NCBI GenBank assembly: GCA_037447655.1
Contig: JBBHKE010002260.1
Location: forward strand, 1-64,000
Source: Zygnema cylindricum
Lineage: Eukaryota; Streptophyta; Zygnematophyceae; Zygnematales; Zygnemataceae
Length of the DNA: 64,000 bases
Reading direction: 5' to 3'
The notes under the pieces were generated by a model that was not told where the DNA came from, did not search any database, and saw only the letters and a program-made list of their open reading frames with translations. The translations under genes and the position numbers were made by a program. The first letter of the stretch is position 1. Every line of letters starts with the position of its first letter. Below are positions 33,920 through 45,060 of the stretch, piece after piece.

Positions 33920-35293
33920 TGTTGTTTTTGAAGATTTAGTTTCGTGCGTATGTGAAATTTGATGCGCACGCGACGTTTCGTGCGTATGTATTTACGTTAT
34001 ATACTGTGGAGGTTCGAAAGGATTTGTGGATTGGGGGAGTAAGTGTACGATCAAAATTAAAGTTACGTGTGAGTGGCGCGAACAAACATTTGAAAATGTA
34101 CGGCGGATCGCGAAGCGATCCGATATGAAATATGAATTTAAGGTGACGAAAAATTACAAATTAAGTGACGCGAAGAAGCGTACGAAAAATACGGAATACG
34201 AAATGGAAATGGACGGCGGATCGCTTCGCGATTCGATTTGAAATATTCAAAGAATTTGAAAAGTACGCCGGCCATATGAAACATAATGCGACAGACTGCA
34301 TTTATTAAATGTGACGCCGCCGTTACGGAGCGTCGTATTTGACACGCGACATTTATGACGAAGTACGTGATTTCGGTACGGACAAGATTTGTATGGTACG
34401 GATTGTTTGACAAGTGATTCGTGGTACACGTGGAAGGCGGATGGCGTCAGCCGATTTTTTAAGGGACCACATTGTTTTTATGACACATTATCTAGTGGAC
34501 CGTACATATGCGATGTCGGTTCACTACGTGGACTTATCGACAAGTGACTAAGCAAGTTGTCACTTATGACGCGGATTTTTGGATGCGTCGGTGTAAATAT
34601 TTGAAGCATCAATGTTTTGTCTTATTTGAATTAATGATTTAGTGTTGATTAAAATAGTTATATTTTACGTGATTAAAGAGGATATCGACACTTTAATTTA
34701 TGTGTCGTATTTGCAGACAAGTGTACGCTTACGATTGCTTGACTTTCAGGTGTACGCTTACGATTAGTTTTATTTAATGACAGTTATGTAATTTACGTTG
34801 GTTATTTTGACACTTAGTGATTTGTTAACAGCTCACAAGTGTATATATAGGTTTGAGCTTCATTAGAACTTTGATCAATGCTGGTTAGTAAAGTGGGGAC
34901 CGAAGATGTAGACTTTTAGGGTTGCCGATTAGGTCATGCACTTTGAATGATATAATGATTATTTAATTATACTTTGATTATACTTTTGTTTATGTGAAAT
35001 GCATTTGTCTTTATTATTTATTTATGTTATTTTATATATATATGTTTGATATGCATTTTTTCTATGCATTTGTCCTAGGGTTTGTTTATGTCGATTATTC
35101 CATCAAACCTTAGATGATGTCATAGGGTTTATTTATGTTGATTATTCCATGAAACCCTAAATGTTGTTTGTTGCGTCTGTGTACGCATATGGAGGATGCA
35201 TTTCATATGATTGTTCGTCGACCTATTTTTGCTTAGCTTTTTGCATGATAGTTTGGGTCGCTTCTGCGGTCTATTTTAGACTAAAGAACAACA
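33920..35293 (+). mobile_element. Solo LTR S1 in the F1 leader
   Basis: Ends are TGTTGTTTTTG and AGAACAACA. A perfect 5-bp target-site duplication AGATA flanks it (33915-33919, 35294-35298). Removing it restores similarity to the F2 leader. A TATA box (TATATATAG, 34842-34850) suggests plus orientation. A small hairpin GGATCGC-GAA-GCGATCC lies near 34103. It matches the LTR that begins at 63404. No coding region. Confidence 0.88.
34842..34850 (+). promoter_or_regulatory. Probable TATA box of LTR S1
   Basis: TATATATAG about 440 bases before the LTR end, a usual place for the LTR promoter. This is the only basis for the orientation. Confidence 0.45.
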
Positions 35294-35298
35294 AGATA

Positions 35299-35897
35299 TC
35301 CCACTCCGGACAAAGAAAACTCAACTAAGGCCACTCAAGGCCAGATAACAAGCTGGGAAAGCTAGACAAATGCAATGCTCAATACAAGTGGATTAACACT
35401 AATCCACTCCAAACACAATCCCTCTATACGATCAACCGACTACCTTAACACGCGCCTATACCCGCAAGGCATCGTGATACTTACATAACACTCTTAGCAA
35501 TCAGGTGATTGCCAAGGGTGAACTGCGGTTGTTCGCTACAACCGAAGTTTTGCAGAGCTCCCAAGAACGGATCCGCTCCACTAACTCCACTCCTTAGTGA
35601 AGTATGTCTCAATGTGAGCAAACGATGCCCCTTATATATAACAAAGAAAATGGGGAAAACAAAAACCAAATACTTAAGTTAGTGTAGTATATTGTTGGCC
35701 GAAAATTGGCCAATAAGACAAAATGCAACTAACAAGCAAATGGTAATTATATATGTAAAGCTAGTTATAGATTTTTGTAGAAATGTATCTATAAATATAT
35801 ATTTTTGATTTTTTTTAAATGTTTTTGTATTTTTTTCTTTAGATAAAAAGAAAACCGAAATTGAAATAAAAACAAACAAGCGAGAAAAGAAAATACG
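35299..35897 (-). other. F1 5' leader, part next to the primer site
   Basis: Non-coding leader, AT-rich between 35740 and 35890. No gene seen. Confidence 0.6.
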
Positions 35898-35918
35898 ACA
35901 ATTTTCAAGTGCACGAAT
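35898..35918 (-). other. F1 self-priming primer site
   Basis: Lies directly inside the 5' long arm. The minus strand begins ATTCGTGCACTTGAA. The same 21 bases occur on the plus strand inside the long arms, exactly at 18182-18202 and with one mismatch at 36465-36485. Element RNA could thus fold so that an arm segment pairs with this site. No tRNA match was seen. Confidence 0.7.
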
Positions 35919-37295
35919 ACTAAGCCGATGGATGACCACTAGGCCCCACGGTCTATTTATATTCCTTGCAGGAGTTATCTTATCAACGATAATCTGAATT
36001 TTTGACTTAAATAAAACAAATCAAAGCATAAACAACCGAGAAAGACAAACAACAAACTGAAAATGACAATATGCCCAACACTTATGATGTTTGAGATAGC
36101 CAAACTCAAAAGATGCACATAAGCAAATAGAAATAAATACACAATCACAAGAAATAAAAACAACAAATCAATAATCCCAACATGCAACTTCCACACTAAT
36201 AAAAGCTCAGCCACAGCCGGGAAAAGAAGTTTGTGTCGTGAGAACGCGGTTGAAATCCACTCAAAAAGACGAGAAAAGTGAAAGGAAACCGTGTAGGTCT
36301 TGGCCGAAGCCGAATAGATTAATTTGTAAGGCTTTACAAGATATTGATAATGTAATAGAAAACTAGACGCTTCACGCAAAGTCAGAAAATCGCCTCTAAG
36401 CTGTCCGAACAATTTTACAAATAAAAAGATCGCTGCAGAAAATCCTCAATACTGAAAATAAATAATTCCTGCACTTGAAAATTGTGTGCAGGAAATGATC
36501 CGAAATGAACTAAGTAACAAAACCTACGCCTAGTGAAAACAGGCCAATCAGAGTACAGCTTGCTATGTAAGTATTTGCGTCTAGTTTGGATTCAGCCCAT
36601 AGGAGGCCGAAATCCTATGCCCTACGTTACAAAATCTATAACCTACGGATTAAAACCCTTCCTATCTTCATGTGAATGCGTGAACCTCCAAATGATTCAC
36701 GACTTAAAATAGTCCAATCACGTCACTTCGTCAGAACTGACAGTCGCTTTGTCTGTCACACGCGTCAACGGTCTAGATGTGATGTTACGAAAAATTGCAT
36801 GCTCTGCGTCGACGGCCGAGATGCTACTCCACGCGAAAAAATTAAAATCTGTTGTCTCCCGAAATTCACGGGAATGAAAGTTGGTACGGTACGATTATTT
36901 GTACGAGCGCAAATTCGAAAATGAGTCTTCGGCGGATATTCCGGGAAATGAGAATAGGTACGGTAGGATCGTAGGTACGGTTCACTTTGTTGTCGCGAAA
37001 ATTCCGGCAAATGTTAGTCGTACGTTTTACGTGAAAAATCGAATCCACCGTCGGCGGAAATCACGCAGAATATATACTGTACGGACGACGTGAAATGACG
37101 AAATCCACCGTCGTTGGAAATCACGGAAGATGTATGTCGTACGGTCGAACTCGCCGTCGGCAAAAATTACGAACAACGTAAGTATGTACGGCCCTGCAAT
37201 ACCCAAATACACTCAAATATAAATTAGTGTGGTGGATGCCCGTCCTAACACCTAAATATAAACAATTAAAATGACCGACGAGATGCGGCATGACA
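35919..37295 (-). repeat. F1 5' long arm
   Basis: A copy of 17627-19104, without a short arm on either side. It contains degenerate tandem units of about 70-90 bp with GTACGG (36840-37190). Confidence 0.88.
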
Positions 37296-37686
37296 ACAAT
37301 ACTAACTGTTTCTATGTCGTACTATGCCTTTAAATGAATTAGTCTAATTATTTATGTTTATATATTTATCATACCCAATATACTCTAACATAGTTCCTAG
37401 GCTACAAGATAAAGCTATCGGCTATCTTTTCCTTGACGGACGGCGGGAACCAAAATCATATCCTGGGTCTATCAAAACAATTTTGGTAAATATACCAAAA
37501 GCTACAACCTGTCTCTCTCTCTCTAGGCAACATGGGTAGCCATGGCTCTAGCTGTTTCCCCAACCTTCAGTGACTACGACAAGTGTGGGGGTTTGGAGAG
37601 TGGAGCGAGAGGCATGCTGCTTTTGCAGACTTCCTTTTAATTAATTTTTCCTTTATTCAAACCTAGAAGACAAATACATTTCAACA
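37296..37686 (-). repeat. Copia LTR fragment, minus orientation
   Basis: Similar to the 3'-proximal part of the other Copia LTRs here (GCCATGGCTCTAGCT, then TTCAGTGACTACGAC). It ends ATTTCAACA at 37686, the usual plus-strand end of a minus-oriented LTR. The other end was lost or displaced at the F1 insertion. It seems inserted in the C0 5' LTR. Confidence 0.7.
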
Positions 37687-37942
37687 CGCCTCTCTCCCAG
37701 AATGCTCCTATATAAAAGGTCATCTTTGACCATTGATATTTTAACTGCTCAAGGGAGCATATTCAAGGATTCTTTTTGCAGTAGACTTAGTGGAGTGTGC
37801 TCTTCCAAGGGCTACAGTCTGGTCTGTCCGTATTCTGTCAAGGTGTCAGTAATACTCATTCAAAGCAAAAAGGATTAACGCTATTCAAGGGGCTTCTGGT
37901 AAGCTGCCTACTATGAGTACCAATGGAGGTCTCACAGTTACA
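37687..37942 (+). repeat. C0 5' LTR, remaining part
   Basis: From GCCTCTCTCCCAGAATGC to GTTACA, matching 63290-63403 of the 3' LTR in its first half. The upstream (U3) part is missing because of the LTR fragment at 37296-37686. Confidence 0.8.
37709..37719 (+). promoter_or_regulatory. TATA box in the C0 5' LTR
   Basis: TATATAAAAGG; the 3' LTR has GTATAAAAGG at 63311-63320 and C1 has a similar box on the minus strand near 41010. It is probably the element promoter. Confidence 0.65.
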
Positions 37943-39079
37943 GGTTATAGGCCCACCCTCTAGGGTGCCCACATTTAACGCAACTGGGTTCATCTACTGG
38001 GAGAGTATGATGATATCAGCCCTATGTGAGAAAAGATTTTGGGGAATAGTGAGTAGGCGAGTAAAGCGTCCATCCGGTCGTGCAATCCCTCCAATATTTG
38101 AAGGAAGCAGATATGCTACGAAACGAGATCCACCGCCATCAGAGGAATCTGAAGATGGAAAAAGCATCGTGATGGAAAAGGGGAAAGAAAAAGAGAAAAC
38201 CGCACCTATAACAACCGGTTATCTTTTCATTCTCCTATTCCGTGGAATGAGGAGAATGATATCGATACTTGGGACTACATAAATATGGCCGCCAAACACT
38301 TTATCTTCCCTCATCTCACACAAGGACTTGCAAGTCCTCATTTGCAAGTGGAAAGGGCATCCGATCTATGGGATGCGCTTATAGATATGTATCGGAGAGG
38401 TATGATTTAAGAACAGAAGCTAGCACAGCAAAAGATTAATGGATACTTTCACAAAGGAGAAAAGATGCTCAATTTCTGGAATGAGCTGGCTATACTCTTC
38501 ATGGAGTGAGAGTGTGCTCGAAAAATAGAAACCGAGAAGGCAAAAGTTCACTACTTACTCATGAATCTACCCAATGAGTATGAGAACATTGTGAACCTCG
38601 TACAGGATCTGCCGGACTCCAAGTGGATAGGGAATTTGGTAGTTGGTATTATCCTCGTCCGAGAGAAACAATCAAAATCCGGAGAGGAGTTAAGAGTGGA
38701 CAAGCCTTGGCTGCCGGAGCAAGTTGGAGAAGCAAAGATTCACGGAAAAACCCTTGCAAGTCATGGAGGGGAAGACCAGAAAAATCAATCTGATGAGTCC
38801 GGAACAAGGGGACCTAAGGGGCTTTGTAATTTTTGCAAAAAACCTAGGCATTACATGGTGGAATATACCAAACTGCCCGAGCTTCGGATAAAGGAGGGGC
38901 ATACCCGGGGTCAGCCACGAATGAAGAAAAAGGCACTTGTAACACAGGTACTTGAGGAAGAATCCGATGAGGAGGACGACGAACTTATTTTGTATCAGGA
39001 GTTGGAGGCAAACACAAAAGTCGAAATTCCACGGAAGCAGAAATGTGCTTTCAGTGGACTGAAAGGTGAAGGGGGCTAG
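37924..39079 (+). pseudogene. C0 Gag with a damaged CCHC knuckle
   Basis: The start ATG (37924) lies in the LTR; the frame MEVSQLQVIGPPSRVP runs through the primer site. Gag continues as FIYWESMMISALCEKRFW, then after a frameshift near 38250 as HFIFPHLTQGLASPHLQVERASD, with stops at about 38408 and 38507. 38561-39079 carries PNEYENIVNLVQDL and the knuckle CNFCKKPRHYMVEY, whose last Cys is Tyr. Gag would package element RNA. The protease should follow but is cut by the solo LTR at 39109. Confidence 0.85.
37943..37954 (+). other. C0 primer site, half tRNA-Met type
   Basis: GGTTATAGGCCC, one mismatch from GGTTATGGGCCC, which is complementary to the anticodon side of initiator tRNA-Met. It lies directly after the LTR and inside the Gag frame. 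Confidence 0.7.
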
Positions 39080-39108
39080 ATTGTGGATTTAGGTGCCTCC
39101 ATGCACAT

Positions 39109-40182
39109 TGTAGAAATTGATGGTTAGTTTAGTATTTTCTAGGTGTAAAATAAAATACAGAAAAGAAGCGAAGGCACTCTGCCTCAAACTTCTCTCTTCA
39201 ACTCGAACACTTGTTGCAGTCACTGAAAGTCGGAGATGAAGCTAGAGCCATGGCTGCCTATGCTATCCTGAGATTTACGGGTAGTAGATTAGTTCACTTA
39301 TAATAGTAAATTAGTTGATTTACTAATTTACTAAAAGTAGAGCTGTCGAAACCAGGATTTGATCCTGATACCTACCGGCGGTCAAAGCTGCCGGTAGCCG
39401 GTAGCTCTATCCATTTAGTCTATGACAAAGTTAAATTATATATAGTTTGATAATTATATAAACATTTCTACGCTAACAAATTCATTTAATGGAAACTATT
39501 TACAGGATACATAGATTTGGTTATGTAAATGTACGGATTAATGTTTGGACAAGAAAGAAATACTGCGCATTAGTTTCGATTATGAAACGAATACCGCTCA
39601 AGTATTTTTACGGCTACGATTTAATCTGCATTTAAATCATACGGCCAGAATGAATGCCGAGATCATGGAAGAGGATTTCGGCGGTTTTTGGTCATCGCCA
39701 CATCGGATGACACGTGGCAGAATGATATTGGATCGCGGCATCTCCGAGGATTAAGGGAGCAAATCCGGATATACTACGTGTTGACATTTAGGCCATGTCG
39801 TACAGTATCTGTACAGAAAGTACACCAATAGCTGTACTTCTGTCTACGGAATAGTAATATGATTGGTTCCGTATATTAGTAGATAAAGTTTGTGAGAGAG
39901 ATAGGACTAAGAAATATTCGTAGATAGGACCCTCTCTTCAGAGAGCTTCTGTACAAAAGGTCAACTTTGACCCTCCATACCTTACTGCTCAGGGGAGCAA
40001 ACTCAGAGATTCTTTTTGCTATCGACTCAGGGGAGTCTTGCCTTCATAAGGGTGAAGGTGCTCAGAGTTTTTGTTTGCCAGGGTGGTAGTAATTCGTGCT
40101 GAAAGACAAAGGGGTCAGGGTTATCCTAGAGGCTTTATGTGAGTTGCTTACTCTAAGGTCCTATAGAGGTCTCTGAGTTGCA
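39109..40182 (+). mobile_element. Solo Copia LTR in the C0 protease
   Basis: 1074 bp, from TGTAGAAATTG to GAGTTGCA, flanked by a perfect CACAT duplication (39104-39108, 40183-40187). Removing it rejoins GCCTCCATGCACAT with GTGCAAGGATAAGC, the protease sequence also seen in C1. It belongs to the Copia LTR group of this window. Confidence 0.9.
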
Positions 40183-40780
40183 CACATGTGCAAGGATAAG
40201 CATCTATTCACTAAGCTGAGAAAGATTCCTACAGTAGAGATTGAATATGGGGATGGGAGGGTAGTTACCGCTACTTATGTAGGATCGATAGATCTGAGAG
40301 TCATAGTGGAAGGGAAAACCTCAATAGTTACATTCTCTGATGTATTGTTTATTCCGGAGTTAAAACAAACCTTATCTCTACAAAAACCTTATCTCTATAT
40401 CTGTATTAAATGATAAAGGTTTTGAAACTAGCACCAGAAAAGGAGTTTTTGCAGCTAGATTTAAGGAAGATGTGTATTTCACTGCTGAGAAAGGTAGCCA
40501 AGGAATGTTCAAGCTTGCTTTAATTAATGAAAAACTCAGACTTAACTATGGTAGTGTCAATGATATTATGTTGTGGCATAAGAGACTTAGGCATATGAAT
40601 CTAGAAAAGCTAATAGAAATAAAAAAGATGGGAGTGGTTGACGGGATACGCACTGGGGAAAATGAGAATTTAAGTGATGGTAGTGGGTGTGCTCAGGGTA
40701 AAGCACATAGATTACCATTTCCAAAGGAAGCAACCTATAAAGGATAAAAAGTTCTTGATTTGGTACACACGAACATTTGG
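40183..40780 (+). pseudogene. C0 protease end and pre-integrase zinc domain
   Basis: 40186-40413 carries the protease end (CKDKHLFTKLRKIPTVEIEYGDGR ... FSDVLFIPEL) and runs into a 16-bp tandem duplication around 40363-40392 that shifts the frame. 40472-40747 carries the pre-integrase domain, with MLWHKRLRHMNLEKL and SGCAQGKAHRLPF (the HHCC zinc residues). The C1 insertion at 40781 cuts the start of the integrase core. Confidence 0.85.
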
Positions 40781-41783
40781 TGCAACTCTAAGACCTCCAT
40801 TGGTACTTTGAGTAGGTAGCTTACTAAAAGCCCCTTGGATAACTACAATCCTTTAGTCTTTGTATGAGTATAAATGACACCTTGACAAAATAGAGACCGA
40901 CCAGACTGTAGCCCTTGGAAAAGCACACTCCCCTGAGACTACTACAAAAAGAATCCTTGAATTAGCTCCCATGAGCAGGTAATTATCAATGGTCAAAGAT
41001 GACCTTTTATACAAGAGCTCTCTGGGAGAAAGAGGCGGCTACCTCTAATTTTCCTAAGTCCTAAACCCCTCTCTAATCCCTGTACTACTGAAGTACCGAG
41101 CCAATCAATTCACTATCCAGTACTGAAAGGTACTTGGCCGGGAGTACTTTCTATACGGCCATTGTACGACATGGCCAAAAAGACGACGCCTGCCATATCG
41201 AAGTTTGCCATGGTATGTCCTGGAGATGGCGCTATCCAATGTCATGTTGCCACGTGTCCCCCGGTGTGGCTCTGACTACAAATTGCCAAATTGTCTATTC
41301 CGTGATCCCGGCTTCTTCCTCCGCCGTCTGATTGATATCGACCTTAATTTATAGCCGTTTAAAATACAAGCAGTACTTTTCGATGTAATTCTATCTATTT
41401 GTGTCTATGTGATTGTGGTCCGTTTATCGGTTAAATGAAATTATATATTTCCACGTCTTTAAGTGACTATTGTACCCTATATACTTCAACACAAGTGTTA
41501 GGCTACATGGTAACGACATTAGACTATTTGGACAAACAGTTCATACCAGGATCAAATCTTGGATCCGTCAACCTTTTTGGTAAGTTTACCAAAAGGTTGT
41601 CTTCTGACTCTAGGGGAAGCATATGTAGCCATGGCTCTAGCTTCCTCTCCAACCTTCAGCGACTACATCAAGTATGGGGGCTAGAGAGAGAAATTAGAAG
41701 CAGGCTGTCTCCGCTTTTTCTTGCTCCTATTTAGATCAATTAAGTAACCTAAAAAATACCTAATTAAACCTTTAATTTCAACA
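40781..41783 (-). repeat. C1 3' LTR
   Basis: 1003 bp, paired with 46169-47172. Minus-strand ends are TGTTGAAATT and GAGTTGCA. A TATAAAAGG box lies near 41005. The conserved LTR hairpins lie around 41535-41610. Confidence 0.9.
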
Positions 41784-41798
41784 CTCCGTTTATTTTCT
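41784..41798 (-). other. C1 polypurine tract
   Basis: The minus strand reads AGAAAATAAACGGAG directly before the 3' LTR. Confidence 0.75.
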
Positions 41799-41915
41799 AG
41801 TCACTTATACGCTTAAGTCCACACTTCTCTCTGCAAAAAAATAATATAGGAGAAGGCACATGCTTTTTCATCATGTCTGCCACCATCTCACTGTCTAGTC
41901 TATATTCTAGACTTA

Positions 41916-43260
41916 TTATTTTGTTCTCCACCTTTTCCCTAACAAAGCTAAGTCTGATATCCATGTGCTTTGATTTAAACTGATGTTTGGGATAAGCAGC
42001 AATTGCAATTGTTGCTTGATTATCACATAATATTTCAGAATTCCACTCTTAAGATGCCCCAATTCACCAAGCAAGGATTTGACCCACATCAATTCCTTCG
42101 CAGCAGAGCAAAATGCCATATACACTGCCTCCATGGTGGACTGAGCAATGACTTTTTGTTGCTTACGGCTCCAGCAAAAAACACCATTCCCCATAAACAA
42201 CACATATCCAGATGTACATCTTCGCAACGGAGCATCCCCATAGTTTGCATCACTCCAAGTGGTGATGTCAGAATTTTCCCCACCCAGATGTAGCGATAGA
42301 TCCCTAGTTCCTATGAGATATCTCACGACCCTCTTAGCTGCTTCCCAATCCCTTTTGGTTGGAGCATTCAGACTCCTACTTAGAACTCCTACAGCTGCTG
42401 CCAAATCCGGTCCGGTACAATTCATAAAATAAATCAGACTGCCCACTATCTGTCTGTATGGGATAGTCTGCATGAACTTCTTCTCTTCTAGACCTAGTTC
42501 ATCATCTAGAATTAGGAGGTCTCCTTCCTCACTCCCCTCACTTCCCTTCTTTAGATCCCTGGGAGTTGTACAACTTTTTGCTTTGTCCATCTGAAATTTT
42601 TCCAACATGTTTCCAATAGCCTTTTTATGAGTTAGTCTAATTATTCTTTTTTCTCTATCACTCTCTACTTATATTCCCATAATATATCTTGCCTCCCCCA
42701 TGTCCTTCATTTCAAATATTCCCTTTAGATATGTTTTTAGTTTGTTGATTTTTTTCATTGACTTACTCAAAACAAGCAAATAATCAACGTAAATTAGAAT
42801 AAAGATGACACCTTGCTCATCTTCAAAAACATAAATTAAATGATCATAACTGATCCGAATGTATCGTAGACTGGTAACGAACTCATCAAGTTTCTTGTTC
42901 CATTGTCAGGGCGCTTGTTTCAAACCATAGGGAGATTTGATCAGCCGGCATACCTTACTTTCCTCTCCTTGTTCCACGAATCCTTTCGCTTGTCGCATGA
43001 AGATCTCCTCCTCTAGTTCTCCATGTAAGAAGACTGTCTTGATATCCATATGGTTTACTTCCATGTCTTCTACAACTGCCAGACTGAGAAGTATCTAGAC
43101 CGAGGGAAACTAGACGACCGGAGCAAAGGTTTCTTCGTAGTCAATTCACTCTTTTTGAGTAAAACCTTTTGCCACTAATCGGGCCTTATACCGCTCAATG
43201 GTATTGTCCGGATTCAGTTTTAATTTGAAAACCCACTTACAATCCAATCGGTTTTTGATC
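41916..43260 (-). pseudogene. C1 RT and RNase H
   Basis: 42608-41916 (230 residues) covers the RT end (MLEKFQMDKAKSCTTP, QIVGSLIYFMNCTGPDLA) and RNase H (ITTWSDANYGDAPLRRCTSG, IAQSTMEAVYMAF). The last part is frame-shifted where other copies read IRLSFVREKVENK. Upstream, 43260-42650 aligns with Copia RT but has many stops. The active-site box there reads YVDYLL instead of YVDD, so it is dead. Confidence 0.83.
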
Positions 43261-43310
43261 AGGTGGACAGTCCACCAACTCTTATGTATCAGCTGCAATG
43301 ATTGAAGCCA

Positions 43311-44690
43311 TCACTTCATTGATGGCCGTCTTCCACCGGTTCTTTCCTGACAGTTCATTGCCTCTTTATATGTTTGAGGTTCCTCCGGGTGAGACAGTTT
43401 AGTTAACCTGATGTTAACTTGTTTCTCTTGAAGCCCTTTGCTGCTTCTTCTCCCTCCCTCATAATCAGCGGCCGGAATAGATGGTTCACGTGGATTCTTT
43501 TGAATCACCACGGCTTCTCCCTTGTCCCTCGGATCGATATCCGTATCCACCACGTCTTTCGCTACTGGTATAGGTGTCATTGGTGTTTCCAAGTCAAGGT
43601 TTTTCTCGGTCTGTTTTCAATCTACAAGAATATCATCCAAATCTGCAAGAGTATCATCTTCTTGGAGACCCAAATAGTTAGGAAGATGAAAGTCATCAGA
43701 ATTGTCTGACTCAAATACTGATTTTGACTGACTTTGAGAATTTGAATGGATCTACCGACTTTCATTCATCCATAGCTACCAGGTACTTTACTAGTATTAT
43801 ATCTTCTCTCTTTAGATCATACACTCTATACCGTTTTACATCCTCATCATATCACAGCAAGTATCACGGTTTCCTTTTAGGATCTAGTTTCGAATTAGAT
43901 TTACCTGTATCTAAACTAAAGACTTTAGTACCGAAAACCTTTACGTGAGATAGATCTAGTTTTCGTCCGGTCCATTTCTCATATGGAGTTTGGCCTTTCA
44001 TCGCCGAAGTTAGTTCTCTATTTCTCAAATAATTAGCACAATTCATAGCTTCGGCACAAAATCTTTTTCCTATCCTTTTATCTGACAACATACTCTGAGC
44101 ACTATCATTCACTGCCCTATTCAATCTCTCGGCAACACCATTCTATTTCGGGTTTTTCGGAACTTTCTTTTGATGTTGCACACCATTCTCTCTTAAGAAC
44201 TCCTCAAACTAATTGGAGGTATATTCCCTTGTATTGTCACTTCTTACTCTCTTTATTGAGGTCTCGTGAAGCTTCTCGGCCCACGTTTTTTTTTGTTTGA
44301 AACACTCCGGAGTTTTTGATTTTTTTTTCAAAAAATATACCCGAGAGTACCGAGACCAATCATGAGTAATGGTTAGCATAAATCTTTTCCTTCGGGGTGA
44401 TGGCACTCTTGCCGATCCCCAAATGTGCGTGAGTACCAAATCAAGAACTTTTTCTCCTTTATAGGTTCCTTTGGAAATGGTAATCTATGTGCTTTACCTT
44501 GAGCACACCCACTGCAATCACTTAAATTCTCATTTTTCCCAAAGCGTAGCCCGTCAACCACTCCCATCTTTTTCATTTCTATTAGCTTTTCTAGATTCAT
44601 ATGCCGAAGTCTCTTATGCCACAACATAATATCATTGACACTACCATAGTAAAGTTTGATTTTTTCATTACTTAAAGCAAGCTCGAACAT
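43311..44690 (-). pseudogene. C1 integrase with pre-integrase domain and linker
   Basis: 44690-44373 has the zinc domain (MLWHKRLRHMNLEKL, SGCAQGKAHRLPF). 44439-44209 has part of the core (THDWSRYSRVYFLK and RSDNTREYTSN, then TAG where C2 has CAG). 44124-43864 has the later core part (NRAVNDSAQSMLSDKRIGKRF, GQTPYEKWTGRKLDL). 43592-43311 is the variable linker to RT. Indels break it several times. Confidence 0.82.
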
Positions 44691-44780
44691 TCCTTGGCTA
44701 CTTTCTCAGCAGTGAAATACACATTTTCCTTAAAGCTAGTTGTAAAAACTCCTTTTCTGGTGCTAGTTTCAAAACCTTAA

Positions 44781-45060
44781 TCATCTAATACATATGTAGA
44801 GATAAGGTTTTTGTAGAGATAAGGTTTGTTTTAGCTCCGGAATAAACAATACATCGGAGAATGTAACTATTGAGGTTTTCCCTTCCACTATGACTCTCAG
44901 ATCTATCGATCCTACATAAGTAGCGGTAACTACCCTCCCATCCCCATATTCAATCTCTACTGTAGGAATCTTTCTCAGCTTAGTGAACAGATGCTTATCC
45001 TTGCACATGTGCATGGAGGCACCTGAATCCACAATCCAACCCCTTTCACCTTTCAGTCCA
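44781..45060 (-). pseudogene. C1 protease
   Basis: The frame 45032-44781 begins MDSGASMHMCKDKHLF, with the catalytic D-S-G intact, and ends at the 16-bp duplication (ELKQTLSLQKPYLY) also seen in C0. It would cleave Gag-Pol. Confidence 0.85.

Larger units (their letters stand above)
17437..37295 (-). mobile_element. Gypsy element F1 with DNA methyltransferase and split direct repeats
   Basis: Outer element, about 11.2 kb after removing F2 (22774-30020) and the solo LTR (33920-35293). In coding direction (minus): long arm 37295-35919, leader, Gag, CCHC, protease, DNA methyltransferase, RT, RNase H, integrase, polypurine tract, short arm 19297-19106, long arm 19104-17627, short arm 17626-17437. 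The outer ends are TGTCATGC and GCACGACA. CAATA precedes 17437 and is found again one base beyond 37295, a likely target-site duplication. Coding parts are all damaged. The arrangement is not that of a normal LTR element. Confidence 0.85.
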
